NCBI RefSeq assembly: GCF_036226505.1
Contig: NZ_CP108484.1
Span: 7,659,501-7,723,500, forward strand
DNA from: Kitasatospora sp. NBC_01246
GTDB lineage: Bacteria; Actinomycetota; Actinomycetes; Streptomycetales; Streptomycetaceae
Direction of reading: 5' to 3'
DNA length: 64,000 nucleotides
The notes under the pieces were generated by a model. The model worked only from the letters and a program-made list of their open reading frames with translations, had not been told where the DNA came from and ran no database searches. Both the position numbers and the translations under genes were made by a program. Shown here piece after piece: positions 1 through 7,967 of the stretch. Each line of letters opens with the position of its first letter. Position 1 is the first letter of the stretch.

Positions 1-1
1 C

Positions 2-307
2 GCGCTGTACACGGTGCTGGTGTACGCCCTGGTGGTGCTCGTCGCGCCGCGGCTGCGTCCGGTGGCCGCCGGTGCGGTGGCGGCGGGGCTGAGCTGGGCG
101 GTGGAGCTGTTCCAGCTCACCGGCGTCCCCGACGACCTGGCGCGGCGCAGCACGGTGGCCCGGCTGGTGCTCGGGTCCACCTTCAACGCGCCGGACCTCT
201 GCTGGTACCTGGTCGGCGCGGCGGCCGCCGGGCTGCTGCACGCGGGGGCGGCCCGGCTGGTGCGGTCCGCTTCCGTGGGGAGGGGGACCGCACCCGGCCG
301 GGCCTGA
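2..307 (+). CDS. DUF2809 family membrane protein, 5' end missing
   Basis: The frame is already open at the window edge, so the N-terminus lies outside. About 100 residues remain. They form hydrophobic segments around a WAVELFQLTGVP stretch and an NAPDLCWYLVG stretch, which I recognise as typical of the small DUF2809 integral membrane family (usually about 130 residues). No function is known for the family. It ends 8 bases before the convergent SGNH hydrolase gene. Confidence rests on these two conserved patches only. Confidence 0.7.
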   Translation, partial: ALYTVLVYALVVLVAPRLRPVAAGAVAAGLSWAVELFQLTGVPDDLARRSTVARLVLGSTFNAPDLCWYLVGAAAAGLLHAGAARLVRSASVGRGTAPGRA

Positions 308-314
308 CGGTTCG

Positions 315-1097
315 TCAGAGCGGGAGCAGCTCCGGCCGCTTCGCCTCGACGTGGTCGCCGGAGGACTCGCCGCGCAGTCGGCGGCCGACCCACGGCAGCA
401 GGAACTCGCGCGCCCACTGGAGGTTCTCCCGGCGCTGGTCGGCGGCGGACTGGTACGGCAGGACCGGCCAGGGCGCCTCCGGGTCCTGCTCGGTGCGCAG
501 GCCCAGCGAGCGGGCGGCCAGCAGGGCGACCCGCTGGTGGCCGTCGGGCGAGAGGTGCAGGCGGTCCTCGCTCCACGCCCGGCGGTCCTGCACCGCGCGC
601 AGTGACCAGAGGTCCGCGACCTTGCAGCCGTTGCGGTCGGCGACGGCCCGCATGTGGCCGTTGTACGTGGCGATCTTGCCGCGCAGGTGCTTCAGCAGCG
701 GCACGCCCCGGGTGTCGAAGCCGGTGCAGATGAGCACCGTCCCGGCGGACTCGGTGAGTTGGACGATGGCGCGCTCGAAGCGCTCGGCGACCTCGTCCGG
801 GTCGCTGCCGGGTCGCAGGATGTCGTTGCCGCCGGCGCAGAAGGTCACCAGGTCCGGCTGGATGCGCCGGACCTGCGGCACCTGTTCCGCCGTGACCTGG
901 TCGAGCAGCCGGCCCCGCACCGCGAGGTTGGCGTAGCGGAACTCGCCCGGCGGGCGTCCGTCGGCGAGCAGGCCGGCGAGCCGGTCGGCCCAGCCGGCGA
1001 AGGCGCCGCCGACGCCGGGGTCGTTGAGCCCCTCGGTGAAGCTGTCCCCGAGGGCCGCGTACGAACTGAGGTCAAGAGTCTCCTGGAGGTTCGGCAT
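315..1097 (-). CDS. SGNH/GDSL hydrolase
   Basis: A 260-residue esterase/lipase of the SGNH superfamily. Block I is GDSFTEG with nucleophile Ser19, block II is NLAVRG near residue 62, block III is GGND with Asn91, and block V is DRLHL with Asp178 and His181, so the catalytic set is complete. There is no signal peptide, so it is probably cytoplasmic; the substrate cannot be read from the sequence. No Shine-Dalgarno sequence precedes the ATG at 1097, which suggests a leaderless or weakly translated message. A perfect inverted repeat lies about 30 bases upstream of the start. Confidence 0.85.
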   Translation of the reverse strand: MPNLQETLDLSSYAALGDSFTEGLNDPGVGGAFAGWADRLAGLLADGRPPGEFRYANLAVRGRLLDQVTAEQVPQVRRIQPDLVTFCAGGNDILRPGSDPDEVAERFERAIVQLTESAGTVLICTGFDTRGVPLLKHLRGKIATYNGHMRAVADRNGCKVADLWSLRAVQDRRAWSEDRLHLSPDGHQRVALLAARSLGLRTEQDPEAPWPVLPYQSAADQRRENLQWAREFLLPWVGRRLRGESSGDHVEAKRPELLPL

Positions 1098-1124
1098 GAA
1101 GGAGATAGTTCACTGTCTCAAGTG

Positions 1125-1142
1125 ACCTACGCCACCGTAGGT
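1125..1142. promoter_or_regulatory. inverted repeat upstream of SGNH hydrolase
   Basis: ACCTACG-ccac-CGTAGGT is a perfect 7-bp inverted repeat with a 4-base centre. It sits 28 to 45 bases upstream of the minus-strand start at 1097, the usual place for a repressor operator. The regulator is unknown. A second, looser repeat (TCACT...AGTGA) lies between it and the start codon. The remainder of the 1098-1388 gap must also carry the plus-strand promoter for the downstream MBL gene, but I see no clear -35/-10 pair. Confidence 0.4.
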
Positions 1143-1388
1143 GGCCCCCGGGGGGACGTGAGATGGGCCACGTACGGATTCAGCAGGTTCCGGGAATATC
1201 GCGGGGGGCGGGGCGCGCCGGGGGCGGCGGGCGGTCGAACCGACCTGATGAATCGTCAGGGCGGTGAGCCAGATAGCTCCGTCGGAGAAATGACAAGATC
1301 GTGACCCCCTTCCGCTTCCGGTCCGCCGGTGCCCACCCTGGAAGGGCCCCGCCGTTCGGCGGGCGCCCCACCACAGGAGGGCGCAAGC

Positions 1389-2291
1389 ATGACCGACACC
1401 GATCCCCTCACCGCGTCCAGGACCCCCGGAACGGGCTGGTACGTCGACGACCGCTGCACCAACTGCGACGTCGCCCGCCAGCTCGCCCCCGATCTGATCC
1501 GCGAGCGCGACGGCCGCTCCGAGGTCGTCCGCCCGCCCCGCGACGAGGCCGAGCTGCGGCAGCTGTACGCCGCCGCCCACGCCTGCCCCACCCGTTCCGT
1601 CCGCCTCCGCGGCCGGCCGCTCGACCCGGCACGGGACCCGTTCCCGCTCGCGCTCGACGAGGACCTGCTGCTGTGCGGCCACAACTCCCAGCACACCGCC
1701 GGCGCCAACGCGTACCTGCTGCGCCGGCCCGGCGGGTACCTGATGGTGGACACGCCCCGGTACGCCGAACCGCTGGCAGCCCGCTACGAGGCGCTCGGCC
1801 CGGTGACCGACGTGCTGCTCACCCATCGCGACCACGCGGCGCACGGCCGCGCGTACGCCGACCGGTTCGGCGCGCGGCTCTGGATCCACGAGGGGGACCT
1901 CGACGCCGCGCCCGACGCCGACCGGGTGCTGCGCGGCCGGGAACCCGTGGAGATCGCCCCCGGGGTCGTGGCCCACCCGTTCCCCGGGCACACCCTGGGC
2001 AGCGTCCTGTACGTGGCCGACGACCGGTACTGCTTCAGCGGCGACAGCTTCTACTGGTCGCGCACCACCGGCGACCTGGAGGTGGCCGACGGGGTCACCT
2101 GGTACTCGATGGAGGAGCTGGCGGCCTCGCTCGCCCGCGGCGTCGGGCGCCTGCGCTTCGAGTGGGTGCTTCCGGGGCACGGCGACCGGCGGCGGATGCC
2201 GGCCGGGGAGGCTGGCCGGCGGCTGCGGGCGCTGGCCGAGCGGTGCGCCGGGCTGCGGACGAGGCCGGTCGACTTCGTCCTGCGCTGGTAG
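1389..2291 (+). CDS. ferredoxin-domain MBL-fold metallohydrolase
   Basis: A 300-residue protein with two parts. The first ~80 residues resemble a small ferredoxin: DRCTNC followed later by ACPTRSV gives CxxC...CP cluster ligands. Residues ~90-300 are a metallo-beta-lactamase fold with PFPGHTLGS, FSGDSFYWS and LPGHGD motifs. The first metal motif reads THRDHAAHG rather than the canonical HxHxDH, so metal binding may differ. The ATG at 1389 is preceded by AGGAGG at 1375-1380, eight bases upstream, which decides the start over an upstream GTG. The fused iron-sulfur domain suggests redox or reactive-species sensing chemistry, but that is inference. Confidence 0.85.
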   Translation: MTDTDPLTASRTPGTGWYVDDRCTNCDVARQLAPDLIRERDGRSEVVRPPRDEAELRQLYAAAHACPTRSVRLRGRPLDPARDPFPLALDEDLLLCGHNSQHTAGANAYLLRRPGGYLMVDTPRYAEPLAARYEALGPVTDVLLTHRDHAAHGRAYADRFGARLWIHEGDLDAAPDADRVLRGREPVEIAPGVVAHPFPGHTLGSVLYVADDRYCFSGDSFYWSRTTGDLEVADGVTWYSMEELAASLARGVGRLRFEWVLPGHGDRRRMPAGEAGRRLRALAERCAGLRTRPVDFVLRW

Positions 2292-2382
2292 GCCGGCGGC
2301 CGGGCGGCGGCGCCCCGGCGTCGTGACGGAGCCTCCGCGCACCCGTGCCCCGGTGCCCGGCGCCCCCGTGCGCCGGGGTGCG

Positions 2383-2412
2383 CGCCGGGTGCGCGGGGTG
2401 TTGCACCCGGCG
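2383..2412. terminator. hairpin after MBL gene
   Basis: CGCCGGGTGC and GCACCCGGCG form a perfect 10-bp stem with a 10-base loop, about 90 bases after the MBL stop codon. There is no U-tract, as is usual for streptomycete terminators. Downstream, GCGAA-cgga-TTCGC (2432-2445) is a short palindrome that could belong to the promoter of the next gene. Confidence 0.5.
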
Positions 2413-2586
2413 ATGGTGTCCGCTCATGTGTGCGAACGGATTCGCGTGGGCAGCCGCCCTCTGAGGTGCGATACGCACCGGCACGCCCCCACGTGCTCCG
2501 GTACCCGAGGCCGCGTTCTCCACCGCCCCGGCGCCCCAGCGCACAGCATCCCGATCCCAGCAGTCCCGGACGGCGGAGGTAGCCGC

Positions 2587-3414
2587 ATGCCGAACCGAAC
2601 CCCGGAGCGCACCGCGAGGCCGCGGCGCTACCTGATGTGCCGGCCGACGCACTTCACCGTCGACTACGCGATCAACCCCTGGATGGACCCGGCCCGACCG
2701 ACCGACACCGAGCTCGCCGTCCGCCAGTGGGAGCGGCTCTGTTCGATCTACCGGCGGCTCGGCCACACCGTCGAGCTGATCGAGCCGGTGCCGGGCCTGC
2801 CCGACATGGTCTACACCGCCAACGGGGCCACCGTCCTGGACGGCCGGGCCCTGGTCGCGACCTTCCGGCACCCCGAGCGGGCCGGCGAGTCCGACGCCCA
2901 CGAGGCGTGGTTCCGGTCCGCCGGCTACCGCGAGGTCCACCGGGCCGGGCACGTCAACGAGGGGGAGGGCGACCACCTGGTGGTGGGCCGCCGGGTGCTG
3001 GCCGGCACCGGGTTCCGTACCGATCCGGCGGCGCACGCCGAGGCCCGGGCCCTGTTCGGGGTCCAGGTGCTCGGCCTGACCCTGGTCGACCCGCGCTTCT
3101 ACCACCTGGACACCGCGCTCGCCGTCCTCGGCGACGACCACGTCATGTACTACCCGGAGGCCTTCACGCCCGACAGCCAGGCGCTGCTGCGCAGCCTCTA
3201 CCCCGACGCGATCCTCGCCGACCGCGCGGACGCCGAGGTGTTCGGCCTCAACGCGGTCTCGGACGGGCGGCGGGTCCTGCTGCCGGAGGCCGCCAAGGCG
3301 CTGGCCGGCCGGCTGGCCGAGCACGGCTACGAACCGGTGCCGGTGGACGTCTCCGAGCTGCTCAAGGGCGGCGGCGGCGCCAAGTGCTGCACCCTGGAGC
3401 TGCGGCCGGCCTGA
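2587..3414 (+). CDS. ddaH: dimethylarginine dimethylaminohydrolase-like amidinotransferase-fold enzyme
   Basis: A 275-residue guanidino-group hydrolase of the amidinotransferase/DDAH superfamily, expected to convert methylated arginine to citrulline plus methylamine; a related guanidine substrate is possible. The opening MCRPTHFTVDYAINPWM, the NEGEGDH segment near residue 128, FYHLDTAL with His173, and GGGGAKCCTLEL with the nucleophile at about Cys267 match the family. Start ATG 2587 is set by GGAGG at 2575-2579; longer upstream readings lack a ribosome site. It converges on hmp. Proximity to the NO-detoxification genes is suggestive, because DDAH products affect NO signalling in animals, but no functional link is shown here. 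Confidence 0.85.
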   Translation: MPNRTPERTARPRRYLMCRPTHFTVDYAINPWMDPARPTDTELAVRQWERLCSIYRRLGHTVELIEPVPGLPDMVYTANGATVLDGRALVATFRHPERAGESDAHEAWFRSAGYREVHRAGHVNEGEGDHLVVGRRVLAGTGFRTDPAAHAEARALFGVQVLGLTLVDPRFYHLDTALAVLGDDHVMYYPEAFTPDSQALLRSLYPDAILADRADAEVFGLNAVSDGRRVLLPEAAKALAGRLAEHGYEPVPVDVSELLKGGGGAKCCTLELRPA

Positions 3415-3490
3415 GCGCCCCCGGCCGTCCGGAAGGCACTCGGGCAGCGGTGGTCCGGTCAGTGGTCGCTCAGGCAGTGGCCGCCTGGGC

Positions 3491-4705
3491 TCAGGCGCCC
3501 TGTCCCAGCCAGAGGTCGGGGCCGAACACCTCGTAGTGGATGTCGGCGGCCGCCACGCCCGCGGTGAGCAGCTGGGCCCGCACCGAGCGCAGGAAGGGCA
3601 GCGGCCCGCACAGGTAGGCGACGGTCCCGGCCGGGACCGGCACCGTCGAGAGGTCGACCAGGCCGGTGCGCTCGGCGGGCCAGTCGCCCACCGGCCGCTC
3701 GTAGAAGACGTGCGCGACGGCGTTCGGCAGCTCGGCGGTGAGCCGGTCGAGTTCGGCCCGGAAGGCGTGCGCGTGCTGGTCCCGGTCGCCGTGCACGGAG
3801 ATCACCGTCCGGGGGGAGCCGGTGGCGGCGAGGTGGTCCAGCATGGCCGTCATCGGCGTGTTGCCGATTCCGGCCGAGGCCAGCAGCACCGGTCCGGCGC
3901 CGTCGGCGAGGGTGAGGTCGCCGAGCGGCGGGGCGAGTTCGACGACGTCGCCGGTGTGCAGGTGGTCGTGCAGGTGGTTGGACACCTCGCCGGCCGGTGC
4001 CCCGTCGGCCCCGGCACCGACCCGCTTGACGGTGAACCGGAGCGCGCCGCCGGAGCTCCCCGAGAGGCTGTACTGGCGGATCTGCCGGGCGCCGTCCGCC
4101 ATCGTCGCGCGCACCGAGACGTACTGGCCGGGCCGTGCGGGCGGGACGGGGCCGTCGTCGGCGGGGCGGACCAGGTAGGTGGTCACGTCGTCGGTCTCCC
4201 GGCGCCGGGCGATCACGGTGAAGCGGCGCCAGAGGTCGTCCGGGGCGCCCGACTGCGCGGCGGCGGTCTCGGCGCGCAGCCGGTCCTCGATGGCGATCAG
4301 CGCGTTGGCCATCAGCCAGTACACCTCGTCCCAGGCGGCGGCGACCTCCGGGGTGACGGCCTCGCCGAGTACCTCGACGATGGCGGCGAACAGGTACTTC
4401 TGGACGATCGGGTACTCGTCGTTCCGGATGCCGACCGAGACGTGCTTCTGGGCGATCCGGGCGAGCATGGCGTCCGGCCGCAGGTCGGGGTGGGCGATCA
4501 GGGCGGACGCGAAGGCGGCTATCGAGCCGGCCAGCGCCTGCCGCTGGGTGCCGTTGGCCTGGTTGCCCCGGTTGAACCGGTCGCGCAGCAGCTCCGGGTG
4601 GTCGGCGAAGAGCGTGTCGTAGAAGAGCGGCGTGATCTCGCCGATCGCGCCGCCCACGGCGGGCAGGGTGGCTTCGACGATCTCGGCGGACTTGGCGGAC
4701 AGCAT
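3491..4705 (-). CDS. hmp: flavohaemoglobin, nitric oxide dioxygenase
   Basis: A 404-residue flavohaemoprotein that oxidises NO to nitrate using O2 and NAD(P)H. Residues ~1-140 are the globin domain, with the KHVSVGI...YPIV haem-pocket stretch. Residues ~150-260 form the FAD-binding domain, with RQYSLSG. The C-terminus is the NAD-binding domain, with ASAGIGNTPMTAML and CGPLPFL. I chose ATG 4705 over a GTG at 4714 because GGAG lies eight bases before the ATG but directly against the GTG. The gene follows nsrR on the same strand, with an NsrR-type operator between them at 4719-4741, so expression should be NO-inducible. Confidence 0.95.
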   Translation of the reverse strand: MLSAKSAEIVEATLPAVGGAIGEITPLFYDTLFADHPELLRDRFNRGNQANGTQRQALAGSIAAFASALIAHPDLRPDAMLARIAQKHVSVGIRNDEYPIVQKYLFAAIVEVLGEAVTPEVAAAWDEVYWLMANALIAIEDRLRAETAAAQSGAPDDLWRRFTVIARRRETDDVTTYLVRPADDGPVPPARPGQYVSVRATMADGARQIRQYSLSGSSGGALRFTVKRVGAGADGAPAGEVSNHLHDHLHTGDVVELAPPLGDLTLADGAGPVLLASAGIGNTPMTAMLDHLAATGSPRTVISVHGDRDQHAHAFRAELDRLTAELPNAVAHVFYERPVGDWPAERTGLVDLSTVPVPAGTVAYLCGPLPFLRSVRAQLLTAGVAAADIHYEVFGPDLWLGQGA

Positions 4706-4718
4706 GGGGCTCACTCCG

Positions 4719-4741
4719 AACTGGCATCTGAAATGCGTATT
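4719..4741. promoter_or_regulatory. NsrR operator upstream of hmp
   Basis: A 23-bp imperfect palindrome made of AACTGGCATCT, a central G and AAATGCGTATT, 14 bases upstream of the hmp ATG. Read on the other strand it resembles the remembered Streptomyces NsrR consensus (AACTGG-type half-sites). The site at 5253-5275 in front of nsrR aligns with it at most positions, which supports a shared repressor. Confidence 0.75.
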
Positions 4742-4792
4742 AAAGGTCGTGCGGAGGCGCGACCCGGCGGGTCGGTGAACGGGGGTGTGGGG

Positions 4793-5236
4793 TCAGCCGG
4801 CGGGTCTGCCGGAGAGGCTCAGCAGGACCGGCCCGGTGGGCGGGCCGACCAGGTCGTCGATCGAGAGCGGATCGAGCGAGGCGAAGAACGCCTCCTGCGC
4901 GGTCCGCAGCGCCCCGCGCAGCCGGCAGGCGGCCCGTAGCGGGCAGGGCGGCTCGTCCTCGCAGCCGACCACGTCGCCGACGCCCTCCAGCTCGCGCACC
5001 AGCGCCCCGAGCGAGCCGGTCCGGCCGGCGGAGGTGAGCGCGAGGCCCCCGCCCCGCCCGCGCCTCGCCTCGACCGCACCGAGGTGCTGGAGCCGGCTGA
5101 CGACCTTGGCGGCGTGGGTGTACGGCACGCCCACCGACTCGGCCACCTCGCGGGTGGTCGGGTTCGCGTCCTCGTCGAGGACCGCCAGCCGCATGGCGAT
5201 GCGGAGGGCGATGTCGGTGCTCTTGGTCAGCCTCAC
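4793..5236 (-). CDS. nsrR: Rrf2-family nitric-oxide-sensing repressor NsrR
   Basis: A 147-residue Rrf2 winged-helix regulator. The N-terminal HTH (VAESVGVPYTHAAKVVSRL, residues ~31-49) is followed by Cys92, Cys98 and Cys104 in a C-x5-C-x5-C array, the [4Fe-4S] ligands of NsrR. NO destroys the cluster and releases the repressor from DNA. The start is GTG 5236 with only a weak ribosome site. Its own promoter carries an NsrR-type 23-mer (5253-5275), implying autoregulation, and the same motif precedes hmp 87 bases further on. The neighbourhood is the minimal nsrR-hmp NO response described in Streptomyces coelicolor. Confidence 0.93.
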   Translation of the reverse strand: MRLTKSTDIALRIAMRLAVLDEDANPTTREVAESVGVPYTHAAKVVSRLQHLGAVEARRGRGGGLALTSAGRTGSLGALVRELEGVGDVVGCEDEPPCPLRAACRLRGALRTAQEAFFASLDPLSIDDLVGPPTGPVLLSLSGRPAG

Positions 5237-5252
5237 GCCCGGCAGGCTATCG

Positions 5253-5275
5253 AATGCGAATCCTGGAATCCAATT
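5253..5275. promoter_or_regulatory. NsrR operator upstream of nsrR
   Basis: A 23-bp imperfect palindrome with halves AATGCGAATCC and GGAATCCAATT around a central T, 16 bases upstream of the nsrR GTG. Its core GAaTCC-t-GGAaTC is symmetric except for one base pair. Aligned in the opposite orientation with the hmp site it shares AA.TGG....ATKCG.ATT-type positions. Expected to give negative autoregulation. Confidence 0.7.
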
Positions 5276-5350
5276 TGGGGTGCGCCCTCGGCGCCCGGGT
5301 GGAGCGCCCTGGTGGAGCGCCCGGGTGGAGCTGCACCCGGTGGCACACGG

Positions 5351-5381
5351 ACGCGCCCCGCCGGGAGCCGGCGGGGCGCGT
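5351..5381. terminator. terminator of the MFS gene
   Basis: ACGCGCCCCGCC and GGCGGGGCGCGT form a perfect 12-bp stem with a 7-base loop, 30 bases past the MFS stop codon and between it and the nsrR promoter. Just beside it, near 5297-5335, GGTGGAGCGCCC is repeated in tandem. Confidence 0.7.
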
Positions 5382-5411
5382 GGTGGGCGGCGGGGCGGGC
5401 GGGTGACCCGG

Positions 5412-6875
5412 TCAGCTCCGGACCGCCTCCGGCCGGGCCGGCGCGCCCGCGACCGGGTCGGCGGCGGCCGGGCCGCCGATCACGAACGGTGCGGGCCGAC
5501 GGGCCGGGACGAGCAGGGCGGCGACGGCCGCCGCCAGGCAGAAGGCGGCGAGCAGGGCGAACCCGTGGGTGTAGCCCGATTCGTAGGGGTGGCCGGAGGG
5601 CTGCAGGTGGCCGGTGACCAGGCTGGTCATCAGCGCGGCGCCGATGGAGCCGCCGATGGTGCGGATGTTGGCGTTCATGCCGGTGGCCGCGCCGGTCTGC
5701 GCGGCGGGCACGCTCTGGACGATGAGGTTGCTCATCGAGGCGAAGGCGAGGCCGATGCCGAGCCCGAAGACCCCCGCCGCCAGGGCGACCTGCCACGGCC
5801 GGTCGTGCCAGGCGGCGAGCATCGCGCAGGCGGCCGAGCCGAAGACGGCGCCCGCGGTCAGCTGGGCCTTGGCGGGGAACCGGCCGGCGAGGCGCCCGCT
5901 GAGGATCCCGGCCACGAACATGGTGACCAGCATGGGCAGCATCAGCAGCCCCGCGCCGGTGATGCTCGACCCGAAGCCGTAGCCGGCCGAGGTCGGCGTC
6001 TGCGCGAAGCCGGGGAGGAAGGCCCAGACCGCGTACATGCCGCCGCCGAAGAGCAGGGCGGCGGTGTTGGTCGTCCAGACCGCCGGGAGGCGCATGATCC
6101 GCAGGTCGATCAGCGGGTTGCGCGAGCGGGCCTCGACCAGGGTCCAGAGGCCGAAGAGGACGACGGCCGCGACCAGCAGGCCGATCACCCCGTTGGAGCC
6201 CCAACCCCACTTCGAGGCCTGGCTGATGGGCAGCAGCAGGGCCACCAGCCAGCCGGAGAGGAGGACGGCGCCGAGCCAGTTGACACTGCCCGCGCCGCCG
6301 GCGCCCTCGGCGCGCTTGGGCGACTCCGGGACGTAGCGCTGGGCGATCACGGCGGTGACGGCGACGATGATCACCGGGAACCAGAAGAGCCAGCGGTAGT
6401 CCAGCGCGCCGACGATCGGTCCGGCCAGGACCATGCCGAGGCCGCTGCCCACCGCGATGACGGCGGACAGGTTGCTGATGCCGGTCGCCACCCGGGAGGC
6501 GGGGAACTCGTCGCGGATGATGCCGAAGGACAGCGGGAAGAGTGCGCCGGCGATGCCCTGGATGACCCGGGCGATGATCAGGACGGTGATGTTGGGAGCC
6601 AGGGCGGCGACCAGGCAGCCCACCAGGAGCGCGCCGAGCGCGGCGACCAGGGTGCGCTTCTTGCCGACCAGGTCGCCCACCCGGCCGAGGATCGGTGTGA
6701 AGATCGAGGCGGAGAGCAGGTAGGCGGTCATCACCCAGGTGACGGTCGCCTGCGAGGTGTTCATCGCGTGCTGGACGGTGGGCAGGGCGGGCGTGATCAG
6801 CGACTGGAGCAGGGCGAACACGCCCGCGCCGGTCGCGAGGACGCCGAAGGTGAGGCGATTGGACGGGCGGCTCAT
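5412..6875 (-). CDS. MFS drug-efflux transporter, DHA2 (EmrB/QacA) type
   Basis: A 487-residue integral membrane protein with about 14 hydrophobic segments, the layout of 14-TM proton-driven drug exporters. The loop GRVGDLVGKKRT (about residues 65-76) is the MFS motif A between helices 2 and 3, and a motif-C-like glycine-rich stretch (GSGLGMVLAGPIVG) follows. Start ATG 6875 is preceded by AGAAGG; an ATG at 6893 has no ribosome site. It is divergent from a TetR regulator with two palindromes between them, so repression relieved by an exported compound is likely. The substrate cannot be inferred. Confidence 0.92.
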   Translation of the reverse strand: MSRPSNRLTFGVLATGAGVFALLQSLITPALPTVQHAMNTSQATVTWVMTAYLLSASIFTPILGRVGDLVGKKRTLVAALGALLVGCLVAALAPNITVLIIARVIQGIAGALFPLSFGIIRDEFPASRVATGISNLSAVIAVGSGLGMVLAGPIVGALDYRWLFWFPVIIVAVTAVIAQRYVPESPKRAEGAGGAGSVNWLGAVLLSGWLVALLLPISQASKWGWGSNGVIGLLVAAVVLFGLWTLVEARSRNPLIDLRIMRLPAVWTTNTAALLFGGGMYAVWAFLPGFAQTPTSAGYGFGSSITGAGLLMLPMLVTMFVAGILSGRLAGRFPAKAQLTAGAVFGSAACAMLAAWHDRPWQVALAAGVFGLGIGLAFASMSNLIVQSVPAAQTGAATGMNANIRTIGGSIGAALMTSLVTGHLQPSGHPYESGYTHGFALLAAFCLAAAVAALLVPARRPAPFVIGGPAAADPVAGAPARPEAVRS

Positions 6876-7200
6876 CGAACCTTCTCGGGGCATGGGGCGC
6901 GCAAGGGGAGCGCGCCCACGGGCTGCGGGCGGAAGCGGTGTGCGTGGTGCTTGGTGTGCGTGGTGTGCTGTGTGCTGGGTGGCGCGCGCTGTGCGGTGCC
7001 GGCGCCGGTGCGGTCGGAGCTGTGGTGCGTACCGCCGAAGGCGCGGCGAAGTGCGAGGTGTGGAGAACGGGCCAACAGGGCCGGTGCGTACGGCGCGGGC
7101 CGGCGGGTGCGCTCGGGATCCGGTGCCGGATCGACGGACGCGCTGGTGCCTCCACCGGGTGTGCCGGCAGGGGCGGGGACAGGACCTCACTGCTAAAGTT

Positions 7201-7238
7201 GAGGCATGCCTCCAGATTAGCGGAGGCGTACCTCCGCT
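7201..7238. promoter_or_regulatory. tandem TetR-type operators in MFS/TetR divergent promoter
   Basis: Two palindromes lie side by side. GAGGCATGCCTC at 7201-7212 is a perfect 12-mer. AGCGGAGG-cgta-CCTCCGCT at 7219-7238 has perfect 8-bp arms. Their centres are 22 bp apart, about two helical turns, and both contain GAGG/CCTC half-sites. They sit 30-67 bases upstream of the TetR GTG. The rest of the 392-base gap (6876-7267) shows no further gene. Confidence 0.65.
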
Positions 7239-7267
7239 TCAACCCGGTGTCCGAAAAGAGAGCCCCA

Positions 7268-7846
7268 GTGACGGAACAGGTCGTGGTCGGCGAGTTTGTG
7301 GCGGCCCAGCGCCCGCGCCGCGCCGATGCCGCGCGCAACTTCGACGCGCTGCTGGTCGCCGCCCGCGAGGCCTTCGCCGAGCACGGCGCCGAGGCCTCGC
7401 TGGAGGACATCGCCCGGCGGGCCGGCGTCGGCATCGGCACCCTCTACCGCAACTTCCCCACCCGTCGGCACCTCTTCGAGACGGTCTACGCCAACGAGGT
7501 CAATGAACTGAGCCTGGCCGCAGGGGAGTTGTCGGGCGAGTCGCCCTGGGAGGCGCTGACCGGCTGGCTGCGCAGGTTCGTCGCCTACACCCTGACCAAG
7601 CGGGCGATCCGCGAGGCGCTGGAGGGGGAGGAGTCGGACATCTTCCTGGCCTGCCGGCAGTCGATGTTCGACGCGAGCGCACCGCTGCTCAGGCGCGCGC
7701 AGGACGCGGGGGTGGCGCGGGCGGACATGTCCATCGACGACCTGCTGCGCCTCGTCTCGGGTGTCAGCTCGGTCGCGTTCCCCGACGAGGAACAGCGCGA
7801 CCGCGTCCTGGCCATCGCCCTGGACGGCGTGCGGACCACCGCCTGA
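7268..7846 (+). CDS. TetR/AcrR-family transcriptional regulator
   Basis: A 192-residue TetR repressor. The HTH is in residues ~20-65: ARNFDALLVAAREAFAE, then SLEDIARRAGVGIGTLYRNF, then PTRRHLFETVY. The remaining helices form the ligand-binding domain. I chose GTG 7268, with AGAG upstream, because translation from it places the HTH at the usual distance from the N-terminus; no ATG is available. Divergent position relative to the DHA2 exporter and the tandem palindromes make it the probable local repressor of both genes. Confidence 0.88.
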   Translation: MTEQVVVGEFVAAQRPRRADAARNFDALLVAAREAFAEHGAEASLEDIARRAGVGIGTLYRNFPTRRHLFETVYANEVNELSLAAGELSGESPWEALTGWLRRFVAYTLTKRAIREALEGEESDIFLACRQSMFDASAPLLRRAQDAGVARADMSIDDLLRLVSGVSSVAFPDEEQRDRVLAIALDGVRTTA

Positions 7847-7967
7847 CCGGCGACCGGCGCTCCCCGGCGGGCCGTTCGCACCCGCCCGCTCGCCCGCGAC
7901 CGGGGAGAAGCGGGTGCGGGCCGTCCCGGCCACCGGCGTGTCGGCGGCGTCTCCTACGATGACGGGC

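Noticed and set aside
2432..2445. GCGAA-cgga-TTCGC palindrome upstream of ddaH as a defined operator
   Set aside because: Short, with only 5-bp arms in a GC-rich gap, and no regulator nearby; mentioned only as a possibility.
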